Positions 57,748 to 64,000 of a DNA stretch of 64,000 nt are shown in pieces. Within the stretch, counting starts at the first letter, position 1, and each line of letters starts with the position of its first letter. The notes beneath the pieces were generated by a model. That model ran no database searches. It saw only the letters and a list, made by a program, of their open reading frames with translations, and was not told the DNA's origin. A program made the position numbers and the translations under genes. The DNA comes from Trebonia sp963836195 (lineage in GTDB: Bacteria > Actinomycetota > Actinomycetes > Streptosporangiales > Streptosporangiaceae). The stretch spans positions 124,001-188,000 of the forward strand of contig CAWIIX010000033.1 of NCBI GenBank assembly GCA_963836195.1, read 5' to 3'.

Positions 57748-59910
57748 TCAGAAGCCGAACTGGCCGAACCCGCCGTAGACCACGGTGATCGTGCTGCCGG
57801 CCGGGGCCTGGCCCGAGGGGCTGATGGCGGTCACCTTCTGGCCGAAGCCGTTCGACTGCTGCCCGTTCACCTGGAAGCCGAGCTGCATCAGCGTCTGCTG
57901 TACCTGCTGGAACTTCTCGCCGACGAGGTTGCCCGGGATCGGTACCTCCGGCGGCCCGTTAGAGACCGACACGCTGACCGTGCCGCCGGGCGGGACCGGC
58001 GTGCCCGGGGGGACGGACTGGGACACGATGATGCCCTGCGGCTGGTTGCTCTGCACGGTGGTCGGCTGCAGGTGGATGTTGTTGTTGGCCGCCCACTGCT
58101 GGATCGCGTTGACGTCCTGCCCGACCAGGTTGGGCAGCGACAGGCCGGCCACCACCTCGATGACGACCGGCTGGTTCTGCGGCCACGACGTGTCGGCCGG
58201 CGGCACCGTGCCCGCCACCGCGTTCAGCACCACGGTCCCGTTGACGCCGACCGGCTTGGTCGTCGGGCTCACCGTCAGCCCGGCCTGCCGCAGCGCCGCC
58301 TGGGCCTGCTGGAGCGACTTCCCGGCCACGCTCGGCACGCTGATCATGTGCGGGCCAAGCGAGACCGTGAGCACGATCATCGCGCCCGGCAGGGCCCGGC
58401 CGGAGGGCGAGGTGCTGATCACGTCGTTCTTGGCCACGTCGTTGTCGATCACGCTCGAGCCGATGCTGACCCGGAACCCGGCCTGCCGCAGCTCCTGCTC
58501 GGCGGAAATGACCGATGTCCGGTCGACCGAGGGCACCGTCGTGTACCGGCCGGACGTCAGCCACCAGCCGCCGCCGCCGAGCCCGATCACGGCCACCACC
58601 GCGACCGCCAGGTACGCGAGTCGCCGGCTGAACAGCCACCGCTGCAGGAACGGCTCCCGCCCGCCGGGCTCGCCTGACCCGCCGCCGAGAGTGTCGCCGT
58701 GGTAGGAACTGGCGTCGTACCGCCCCGTCGCGGCGTACTCGCCGCCGCCGTACCCGGCCCCGCCGTATCCGGGGGTTCCGCTGTAGGCTCCCCCGCCGCC
58801 GTATCCGCCGCCGTCGAACATCGTCGTGGACGACCCGCCCGCCGCCTCCAGCGTGCCCGCCCCGGCCATCCCCGGCCAGGACATCCCCGCCCCGCCGTAC
58901 GGGGCGCCGCCGCCCCGGCCGTCGAACGAGTCGCCGCCCGCGAAACCAGCGCCGTCGTACCCCAGCGTCCCGGCCGCCGCCGCGCCCGCGACGGTGCCCG
59001 CCGCGCCGGCGCCCGCGCCCGCCGCGCCCGACGCCGTCCACGCCCCGCTCACCGACTCATCCGCCCCGGAAAGCCCGCGCAGCGACCGCACCGCCCGCCA
59101 GAACACGTCCGCGTTGGCCGGCCGCCACTGCGGGTCCCTGCTGGTGGCCGCGCCGACCAGCTGCTCGACGGCGGGGATGATCCCGCCGACCACCGACCCG
59201 ACCCGGGGAACGTCGGAGTTGACGTGCGCGTACGCCACCGCGAGGGGGGTCTCCCCGGTGTACGGCTGCCGCCCGGTGAGCATCTCGAACAGCAGCACGC
59301 CGGCCGAGTAGACGTCGGTTCTGGCGTCGGTGACCGCCCCGGTGACCTGCTCGGGCGCGATGTAGGCGACCGACCCGATGATCTGGCCGGCCCGTGTGTT
59401 GCCGACGGCGGCCGCGGCCCGGGCGAGCCCGAAGTCCACCACCTTGACCCGCCCGTCCGGGGTGATCAGCACGTTCTCCGGCTTGACGTCCCGGTGCACG
59501 ATCCCGGCCTGGTGCGCGGCCGCCAGCCCGGCCAGGATGGGGTCCATGATCCCCAGCGCCTCCTGCCAGGTGAACCAGCCGCGCTCGCGCATCAGCGCCC
59601 GCAGCGTCTGCCCGGGCACGTACTCCATGGCGAGGAAGAGGTGCTCTCCGTCGGCCCCCTGGTCGAAGACCGCGACGATGTTCTGATGCGACAGCTGCGC
59701 CACTGACTTCGCCTCGCCGATGAACCGGCCGACGAACTCGTCGTCGCGGGCCAGGTCGGCGTGCATGACCTTAAGCGCCACCTCCCGGTCGAGCCGGGTG
59801 TCGGTGGCGAGGTACACGGTGGCCATGCCGCCGTGCGCGATGCGCGAGCGGACGTGGTAGCGCCGGTCGAGCATCCGCCCCGTGAGCATGTCCGCAGGCG
59901 CAGATTCCAT
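57748..59910 (-). CDS. pknL: Membrane serine/threonine protein kinase with four PASTA domains
   Basis: The 720-residue kinase (residues about 15-280) shows IAHGGMATVYLATD (G-loop), VALKVM (Lys), VHRDVKPENVLI (catalytic loop) and VVDFGLARAA. A Gly/Tyr-rich linker of about 130 residues (GGGGYGG-type) follows. A membrane helix is at about 430-450 (LAYLAVAVVAVIGLGGGGWWL), then four extracellular PASTA repeats. PASTA domains bind muropeptides or lipid II. The position beside the Rv2175c-like gene equals mycobacterial pknL, although PknL itself lacks PASTA. The ATG at 59910 is preferred to the upstream start at 59970. Confidence 0.93.
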   Translation of the reverse strand: MESAPADMLTGRMLDRRYHVRSRIAHGGMATVYLATDTRLDREVALKVMHADLARDDEFVGRFIGEAKSVAQLSHQNIVAVFDQGADGEHLFLAMEYVPGQTLRALMRERGWFTWQEALGIMDPILAGLAAAHQAGIVHRDVKPENVLITPDGRVKVVDFGLARAAAAVGNTRAGQIIGSVAYIAPEQVTGAVTDARTDVYSAGVLLFEMLTGRQPYTGETPLAVAYAHVNSDVPRVGSVVGGIIPAVEQLVGAATSRDPQWRPANADVFWRAVRSLRGLSGADESVSGAWTASGAAGAGAGAAGTVAGAAAAGTLGYDGAGFAGGDSFDGRGGGAPYGGAGMSWPGMAGAGTLEAAGGSSTTMFDGGGYGGGGAYSGTPGYGGAGYGGGEYAATGRYDASSYHGDTLGGGSGEPGGREPFLQRWLFSRRLAYLAVAVVAVIGLGGGGWWLTSGRYTTVPSVDRTSVISAEQELRQAGFRVSIGSSVIDNDVAKNDVISTSPSGRALPGAMIVLTVSLGPHMISVPSVAGKSLQQAQAALRQAGLTVSPTTKPVGVNGTVVLNAVAGTVPPADTSWPQNQPVVIEVVAGLSLPNLVGQDVNAIQQWAANNNIHLQPTTVQSNQPQGIIVSQSVPPGTPVPPGGTVSVSVSNGPPEVPIPGNLVGEKFQQVQQTLMQLGFQVNGQQSNGFGQKVTAISPSGQAPAGSTITVVYGGFGQFGF

Positions 59911-60107
59911 CACGGACGATTTTACGGCCCGCCGCCGACAAGCTTCGCCCTGTTCATCACTTTGTCTCATCTTGGCCTCGGCCCAGGAGCGGGAACGGTC
60001 ATGGCCACCGCGCCCGCTGGGTATATCTGCAAGTGTCGAGTTGCACCTATTGCGGTGATATGCAAGACTCCGCAGGCACTGCGCGGTGGTTGAGGGAGGG
60101 CGTTGTC

Positions 60108-60590
60108 ATGGAAGACCGTATCGAACAGCGGATCACCATCCGGTCCCATCACGACAAGGTATGGCAGCTTGTCACCCGGCCGGGCTGGTGGCTGCCCGGC
60201 AGCAGGACGGAGCCGGCCCGCGGCCCGGGACGGCTGCCGGTCGAGTACGGCGGCGACAGCAGGCCCTACCTGATCGACGTCGTCCGGGTGGAGCCGCAGG
60301 GCTACGTCTCGTTCCGCTGGGCCAGCGCGTTCGGCGGGGCCGCTCCCGTGCCCGGCAACGCGACCCTGGTCGAGTTCTACCTGCGGCCGGTCGGCGACGA
60401 TGTCGGCGTGACGGTGGTCGAGAGCGGCTTCGCCTCGCTCGACCTGTCGGACGCGCTGCGCGAGGACGCGTGGAAGGGGAACACCGGCGGCTGGCAGTAC
60501 GAGCTCGCGGGTCTGCGGATCCGGGCCGAGCAAGGCAGTACCGCCCCTCGGGGGGACGACCCCCCGTACCCCCCGGTGCAAGGCAGGTGA
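60108..60590 (+). CDS. SRPBCC (AHSA1-like) domain protein
   Basis: A 160-residue START/SRPBCC-fold protein: EDRIEQRITIRSHHDKVWQLVTRPGWWLPG, then VVRVEPQGYVSFRWASAF, ATLVEFYLRPVGDDVGVTVVESGF, and a C-terminal helix NTGGWQYELAGLRIRAE. AHSA1-type proteins bind hydrophobic ligands and are often fused or coupled to an ArsR regulator. Here the next gene is one, with a GTGA overlap. GAGGGAGGG precedes the ATG. The last 18 codons run through a G/C-run repeat (GGGGGACGACCCCCC), so the tail may have been added by that element. Confidence 0.88.
   Translation: MEDRIEQRITIRSHHDKVWQLVTRPGWWLPGSRTEPARGPGRLPVEYGGDSRPYLIDVVRVEPQGYVSFRWASAFGGAAPVPGNATLVEFYLRPVGDDVGVTVVESGFASLDLSDALREDAWKGNTGGWQYELAGLRIRAEQGSTAPRGDDPPYPPVQGR
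60549..60576. repeat. GGGGGGACGACCCCCCGTACCCCCC element, copy 2
   Basis: Inside the 3' end of the SRPBCC gene and matching 36683-36706 apart from run lengths. It adds a Gly/Asp/Pro tail to the protein. Confidence 0.55.
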
Positions 60591-60868
60591 CGGACCCGGG
60601 CCGGGTCTTCGCCGCCCTGGCCGATCCGCGTCGTCGCGAGCTGCTCGAGCTGCTCGCCAGCACGCCCGGCGCCTCGGCCGGGGCGCTGGCGGCCCGGCTG
60701 CCGGTCTCCCGCCAGGCGGTCGCGCAGCACCTGGCCGTGCTCGAGGAGTGCGCGCTGGTCAGCCGTCGGCGGGCCGGGCGGCAGGTGCTGTTCAGCGTCC
60801 GGGCGGACGGCCTGACGGCCACCGCGGACTGGCTCCGGGAGCGCGCGACCGCGTGGCTGGCCCAGTAA
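60587..60868 (+). CDS. ArsR/SmtB-type HTH transcriptional regulator
   Basis: A 93-residue winged-helix protein from a GTG overlapping the SRPBCC stop. DPGRVFAALADPRRRELLELLASTPGASAGALAARLPVSRQAVAQHLAVLEECALVSRRRAGRQVLFSV is the standard ArsR HTH with recognition helix SRQAVAQHLAVLE. The metal-binding Cys residues of classical ArsR are absent, so it is of the ligand-free or SRPBCC-coupled kind. It probably controls its own operon. Confidence 0.9.
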   Translation: MTDPGRVFAALADPRRRELLELLASTPGASAGALAARLPVSRQAVAQHLAVLEECALVSRRRAGRQVLFSVRADGLTATADWLRERATAWLAQ

Positions 60869-60964
60869 CCGGCCAAAAAATTCGAGGTGAACAGGGGGAA
60901 AGATCCCCTATTGTGGTGGAATGTCGGTTGTTTCAAACCGGCCCTGATGTGGGACATTGGACAC

Positions 60965-61327
60965 GTGGCACAGATAGAACCCTCAGCCGACGCTCTGGTC
61001 ACAGAATGGCTGTCACTCCCCGAGGTGGCAACCCGTCTTGACCTGCCCATCAGTCGCGTCAAGCAGCTCCTGCGCGACCGTAAGCTGCTCGCCGTGACCC
61101 GGCCGGGCGGCGACCGCGCCATCCCGGCGGCCTTCCTCCACGGCGACCAGATCGTCAAGGGCCTGAGCGGGACGCTCACGGTCCTGTTCGACTGCGGTTT
61201 CGCCGACGAAGAGGCGCTCCGCTGGCTCTTCACCGCCGACGCGACCCTTCCGGGCACTCCCATCGACGCGCTCAACGCCCATCGCGGCACCGAGGTCAAC
61301 CGCCGCGCGCAAGCGCTGGCGTTCTAG
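60965..61327 (+). CDS. Rv2175c family DNA-binding protein
   Basis: The 120-residue product has a winged HTH near the N-terminus (LVTEWLSLPEVATRLDLPISRVKQLLRDRKLLAV) and a conserved C-terminal half (AAFLHGDQIVKGLSGTLTVLFDCGFADEEALRWLFTAD). In M. tuberculosis Rv2175c binds DNA and is a substrate of the adjacent kinase PknL; the same gene pair is present here, divergently arranged. GTG 60965 or ATG 60947 could be the start. A perfect terminator hairpin lies 13 nt after the stop. Confidence 0.9.
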   Translation: MAQIEPSADALVTEWLSLPEVATRLDLPISRVKQLLRDRKLLAVTRPGGDRAIPAAFLHGDQIVKGLSGTLTVLFDCGFADEEALRWLFTADATLPGTPIDALNAHRGTEVNRRAQALAF

Positions 61328-61340
61328 TCTTCTAGGCAGC

Positions 61341-61376
61341 GAAGGAGGCGGCCCGTCCGATCGGGCCGCCTCCTTC
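61341..61376 (+). terminator. Terminator after the Rv2175c-like gene
   Basis: GAAGGAGGCGGCCCG (61341-61355) pairs perfectly with CGGGCCGCCTCCTTC (61362-61376) around a 6-nt loop, followed by TCAT. Confidence 0.82.
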
Positions 61377-61428
61377 TCATGTCCGAAATCTCCTTGTGGT
61401 GGCAGCACAGAAAACCAAGTCGTGAGTT

Positions 61429-62409
61429 ATGCTTGGCCACATGCCGCCGAGACCGCGCCACGCCCAGCCGTCGCACGCGCCACAGAAGTCCCGCCGGGCC
61501 GCGCCGAGCATCGCCGAGGTGCTCAGGACCGGCCGGTCGTTCTCGTTCGAGTTCAGCCCGCCCAAGAGCGAGAAGGCCGAGCAGCAGTTCTGGAAGGCGA
61601 TTCGCCAGCTCGAGTCGCTCAAGCCGACGTTCGTCTCGGTCACCTACGGGGCCGGCGGCTCGACCAGGGAGACGACCGTCGCGATCACCGGCGCGATCGC
61701 CGAGCAGACCTCGCTCGACCCGGTCGCGCACCTCACCGCGGTCAACCACTCGGTGCAGGAGCTGCGGCACGTGATCGGCTCCTACGCCGGCGTGGGCGTG
61801 CGCAACATGCTGGCGCTGCGGGGCGACCCGCCGGGCGACCCGAACGCGGACTGGGTCAGGCACCCGGACGGCCTCGCGCACGCTGTCCAGCTGGTGGAGC
61901 TGCTCAAGGCCTCGGGCGACTTCTGCGTCGGCGTGGCCGCGTTCCCCGAGTTGCACCCGCGCTCGCTCGACGCCGACGCCGACGCCCGCTACTTCGTCGA
62001 GAAGTGCCGGGCCGGGGCCGAGTTCGCGATCACCCAGCTCTTCTTCAACCCCGAGGACTACCTGCGGATGCGGGACCGGGTGAGCGCCCTCGGCTGCGAC
62101 GTGCCGATCATCCCCGGGATCATGCCGGCCACCAGCCCTCGCATCCTCGACCGGATGGTCGAGTTCAGTGGCTGCAAGGTCCCGGTCGGCCTGCTCGACC
62201 AGCTTCGGGCCGCCACCGACCGGGGCGACCAGGCGGCGGCGCGTGAGATCGGCGTCGGCTACGCCACCGGGCTGTGCGAGCGCCTGCTCGCGGAGGGGGC
62301 GCCCGGCCTGCACTTCTGCACGCTCAACAACGCCCGCGCGACCATCGAGCTCTACTCCTCGCTCGGCCTGGCCACCTTGAGCGGCAGCAGGGCGCCCATC
62401 ACCGCGTAG
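61429..62409 (+). CDS. metF: 5,10-methylenetetrahydrofolate reductase
   Basis: A 326-residue flavoenzyme that makes 5-methyltetrahydrofolate for methionine synthesis. SFSFEFSPPKSEKAEQQFW holds the catalytic Glu, FVSVTYGAGGSTRE, PVAHLTAVNHSVQEL, NMLALRGDPPGDP and FAITQLFFNPEDYLRM are FAD and folate loops, and PIIPGIMPATSP is conserved. The N-terminal 28 residues are a basic extension. ATG 61429 or 61441 could be used. The 3' end overlaps the convergent GNAT gene by 58 nt. Confidence 0.95.
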   Translation: MLGHMPPRPRHAQPSHAPQKSRRAAPSIAEVLRTGRSFSFEFSPPKSEKAEQQFWKAIRQLESLKPTFVSVTYGAGGSTRETTVAITGAIAEQTSLDPVAHLTAVNHSVQELRHVIGSYAGVGVRNMLALRGDPPGDPNADWVRHPDGLAHAVQLVELLKASGDFCVGVAAFPELHPRSLDADADARYFVEKCRAGAEFAITQLFFNPEDYLRMRDRVSALGCDVPIIPGIMPATSPRILDRMVEFSGCKVPVGLLDQLRAATDRGDQAAAREIGVGYATGLCERLLAEGAPGLHFCTLNNARATIELYSSLGLATLSGSRAPITA

Positions 62410-62945
62410 GGGGGCTCGCTGCCGGAGAAGCGGAAGCCGGTCAGCAGGTCGGTGAACCCGACCCCCCGGTAGAGCCGCCGGGCCCGGGTGTCCGCGTCGG
62501 CGGTGGACAGCACCGCGGTCCGCTCGTCGCGGTCGTCGGTGACCGACAGCAGCAGCGTGCGGCCGATGCCCGCGCCCTGGTAGGGCGGGAGCACGTGCAG
62601 CTCGGCGATCTCGAAGGAGTCCTCAAGCCACGCCACCACCTCGGGGGACTCGGGCGCGGGGGCGGCGTACCCCGTCCCCGATCGGGACGCGAGCGCGCTG
62701 GCCACCATGTCGTGCCACCACTGCCCGCTCTCCCCGTGGAACCCGTAGCAGAACCCGGCCACCACGCCGTCGTCGACCGCGGTCAGGCAGCGGAAGCCCG
62801 GGCTGGCGGCGTGCCGGTCCATGATGGCCTCCCGCCCCCCGATCAGCCGCTCGGGCGGGTTCATCGCGGCGGCGTAGACACCGACGAGCTCGCCGATCGC
62901 CGCCCGGAATTCCCGGGGCCCAAGCTCGCTGTAGCTGACCCTCAT
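62352..62945 (-). CDS. GNAT family N-acetyltransferase
   Basis: A 197-residue acetyltransferase. The acetyl-CoA site is in IAELHVLPPYQGAGIGRTLLLSV (motif A, with Q-x-x-G-x-G/A) and ADTRARRLYRGVGFTDL is motif B. The N-terminal region (ELVGVYAAAMNPPERLIGGREAIMDRHAASPGFRCLTAVDDG) is conserved in actinobacterial homologs near mraZ/metF, comparable in place to Rv2170. Substrate unknown. The 3' end overlaps metF by 58 nt on the opposite strand. Confidence 0.9.
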   Translation of the reverse strand: MRVSYSELGPREFRAAIGELVGVYAAAMNPPERLIGGREAIMDRHAASPGFRCLTAVDDGVVAGFCYGFHGESGQWWHDMVASALASRSGTGYAAPAPESPEVVAWLEDSFEIAELHVLPPYQGAGIGRTLLLSVTDDRDERTAVLSTADADTRARRLYRGVGFTDLLTGFRFSGSEPPYAVMGALLPLKVARPSEE

Positions 62946-63022
62946 TTGCGAAAGCTTAGGTGAGGTGGGCGGAGGGCGGAGCGAGCGGGGCGGAAAGAGC
63001 GAAATTCAAATTCATCCTTCCG

Positions 63023-63030
63023 AACGGACC
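63023..63030 (+). repeat. Truncated AACGGACC motif copy
   Basis: TTCATCCTTCCGAACGGACC at 63011-63030 keeps the left part of the dispersed motif but then diverges. Confidence 0.35.
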
Positions 63031-63231
63031 TGAGGTGACTGTCAATCCGACGCTCGCCGCTCCAGCGTGGCATGCCGGGAGGTGAGCGTCACCCGGCCCG
63101 CCCGTCCGGCCAGGGAGCGGATGAAGCCGCCGCCCACCCCGCCCGTGCCGCGCCGCTCGAAAGCGCCACCCCTGGAATGTCAGACCCGGGGCGTACCTTC
63201 GAACTCGTCAGCAAATGAACTGGACTTTTCC

Positions 63232-63247
63232 GCGAACCTGTGTTCGA
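63232..63247 (+). promoter_or_regulatory. LexA-like SOS box
   Basis: GCGAACCTGTGTTCGA matches the actinobacterial LexA consensus TCGAAC-N4-GTTCGA at 11 of 12 positions. A second GTGTTCGAATG follows directly (63257-63267), giving a 12-nt direct repeat TGTGTTCGAATG. It lies 150-170 nt upstream of the HEPN gene. Confidence 0.6.
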
Positions 63248-63398
63248 ATGTAACTGTGTTCGAATGATGGGGACAGGCTCCGGCCGCCGCGACCCCTGGC
63301 GGCCGGTGCCGGCCGGGCGGAGCGTGGGGAAGCGCTTCGCCCGGCCGGCGGGGCCTACACAGACGGACATCTGCGCATCACCTAAAGGAGTGATGACC

Positions 63399-63893
63399 AT
63401 GATCAGCGAGATCACGACCCCAGGGGCGGGAGCGCGCAACCGGGTGCCAGACGGCCTGTTCGATGCGGTGCCGCTGCCAAGCCGGGTCCCGTCGGCGGCA
63501 CTGAGCCTGCTCCGCACCGCCCGGCACGGCCTGGCCGAGGCGGAGGTCGAGGGCGACCCGGGCACCCGCTACATCTGCGCGCACCTGGCCGCGCTGCGCG
63601 CGGCGGCCGCGATCGTGGCGGCCAGGGGCGAGCCCGGCAGCGGCGCGCGGCGCCGGCGGCCGAGGTCCGTCTGGGAGCTGCTTCCGCAGGTCGAGCCCGC
63701 GCTCTCCGAGTGGGCGGCGTTTTTCGCGGCCGGCGCGGCCAAGCGGGCCGCCGCCGAGGCCGGACTGCCGAGGGCGGCGTCCCCGCAGGAGGCCGATGAC
63801 CTGCTGCGGGACGCAAGTACGTTTCTCACGGTGGCGGAGCGAGCGCTCGGCGTCGAGTCCGAGCCGGTGCTGCCGCTGCGATCGGCGAGCTAA
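63399..63893 (+). CDS. SAV_6107-type HEPN domain protein
   Basis: The 164-residue helical protein reads RVPSAALSLLRTARHGLAEAEVEGDPGTRYICAHLAALRAAAAIVAARG, then RSVWELLPQVEPALSEWAAFFAAGAAKRAAAEAG and DDLLRDASTFLTVAERALG. This is the small all-alpha HEPN family typified by Streptomyces SAV_6107, found next to the division cluster and often near repair polymerase genes. The RX4-6H ribonuclease motif of toxin HEPNs is not clearly present. AAAGGAG lies 8 nt before ATG 63399; ATG 63393 is too close. A LexA-like box upstream suggests SOS control. Confidence 0.82.
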   Translation: MISEITTPGAGARNRVPDGLFDAVPLPSRVPSAALSLLRTARHGLAEAEVEGDPGTRYICAHLAALRAAAAIVAARGEPGSGARRRRPRSVWELLPQVEPALSEWAAFFAAGAAKRAAAEAGLPRAASPQEADDLLRDASTFLTVAERALGVESEPVLPLRSAS

Positions 63894-64000
63894 TTCGCCG
63901 CTGTCGCTGCCTCCCTGCCTGCCTGCAATGGAGTCCGCCGCGAAGGCGGGAAACCGTCGTCGTGCCAAGGTTAACGGGCCGATCCGCCCACCCGGCGAAA

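Larger units (their letters stand above)
62946..63398. other. 453-nt divergent intergenic region
   Basis: It contains an AACGGACC motif at 63023, a GC-rich stretch without convincing coding potential (a 66-codon frame at 63067 has no family resemblance), a LexA-like box at 63232, a GGCCGCCGCG...CGGCCGG-rich palindromic stretch at about 63280-63350, and the AAAGGAG ribosome site of the HEPN gene at 63384-63390. The leader of the HEPN gene is unusually long. Confidence 0.55.

Noticed and set aside
63067..63267. 66-codon plus-strand frame before the HEPN gene
   Set aside because: Pro/Arg-rich, no ribosome site, no family, and it crosses the LexA-like box.
63928..64000. Possible start of a further gene at the window end (MESAAKAGNRRRAK...)
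   Set aside because: Open only for 24 codons to the edge, no ribosome site and not like the DUF3040/mraZ genes expected next; cannot be judged.
1..64000. Insertion sequences, prophage or integrative element
   Set aside because: No transposase, integrase, recombinase or phage gene, no tRNA attachment site, and uniform composition and codon use throughout.
1..64000. tRNA or rRNA genes
   Set aside because: No cloverleaf with a T-arm GTTCRANNC box in a suitable gap and no rRNA-like stretch was seen by eye; a dedicated search could still find one.
1..64000. A secondary-metabolite gene cluster around the exporters
   Set aside because: There are three export systems (two ABC, one MFS), but no polyketide, peptide or terpene synthase; the genes are otherwise housekeeping.

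Overview
This 64 kb window is a GC-rich actinobacterial chromosome segment. It is gene-dense, uses many GTG starts and many ATGA/GTGA stop-start overlaps. The genes point to a Streptomyces/Streptosporangiales-type actinomycete: an actinobacterial bcc-aa3 respiratory set (ctaC, ctaD, ctaF, ctaE, qcrC, qcrA, qcrB), a phosphatidylinositol mannosyltransferase, a PASTA-domain kinase next to an Rv2175c-type DNA-binding protein, an F420-type LLM oxidoreductase and a SAV_6107-type HEPN protein. From general knowledge, the neighbourhood trpD-ctaE-qcrCAB, NlpC/P60-pimB-fadD, acyltransferase, DAHP synthase-kinase-Rv2175c-metF is shared with the Rv2172c-Rv2204c region of Mycobacterium tuberculosis and the equivalent Streptomyces region. 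No tRNA, rRNA, CRISPR array, transposase, integrase or phage gene was seen.

Layout. 1-5.6 kb: an amidase cut by the window edge, a DUF3054 protein, an LLM oxidoreductase, citrate synthase, a DedA-like protein and a regulatory ATP-binding protein. 5.7-9.8 kb: a small conserved protein, a DUF3043 protein and a PspA / PspAA / HtpX-type M48 protease / PspAB membrane-stress set. 9.9-16.3 kb: ErpA/IscA, an adenosine-kinase-like PfkB kinase, a CtaG-like assembly protein, TusA and ctaC-ctaD-ctaF. 16.5-22.9 kb: a two-component system divergent from a four-gene ABC exporter operon. 23.1-29.1 kb: trpD, a pseudo-receiver protein, and ctaE-qcrC-qcrA-qcrB. 29.3-34.2 kb: a GAF-receiver-LuxR regulator followed by a tight sugar-phosphate operon (class II aldolase, CbbY-like HAD phosphatase, DhaL, DhaK). 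34.2-40.6 kb: an Lrp-type ligand-binding protein, a 3'-5' exonuclease, an NlpC/P60 hydrolase, pimB, an acyl-CoA ligase and a metallophosphoesterase. 40.8-48.9 kb: two low-complexity proteins that overlap convergently, an alpha/beta hydrolase, a PlsC acyltransferase, a phosphofructokinase with pyrophosphate-type residues, and a PadR regulator with a DrrAB-like exporter. 48.9-55.7 kb: a Uma2 protein, a DUF4262 protein, an MFS transporter, a stand-alone Clp_N protein, thiI and a sigma-like/zinc-finger/transmembrane fusion protein. 55.8-64 kb: DAHP synthase, endonuclease IV, a PASTA kinase, an SRPBCC/ArsR pair, an Rv2175c-like protein, metF, a GNAT protein and a HEPN protein behind a LexA-like box.

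Two window-wide patterns stand out. First, six conserved genes (a histidine kinase, an ABC permease, ctaE, qcrA, the class II aldolase and pimB) each carry an apparent frameshift, and all six are net +1. They all lie between 18.8 and 37.2 kb. Residual sequencing or assembly error is the simplest explanation, but the uniform direction and the CTT/GTT contexts deserve a check. Second, intergenic spaces hold several families of short dispersed palindromic repeats. These include a strictly repeated 14-mer GATAACAGCAAGAA found 18-31 nt beyond a hairpin in three of its four copies, and a palindrome AACGGWCCGTT that recurs in intergenic regions.
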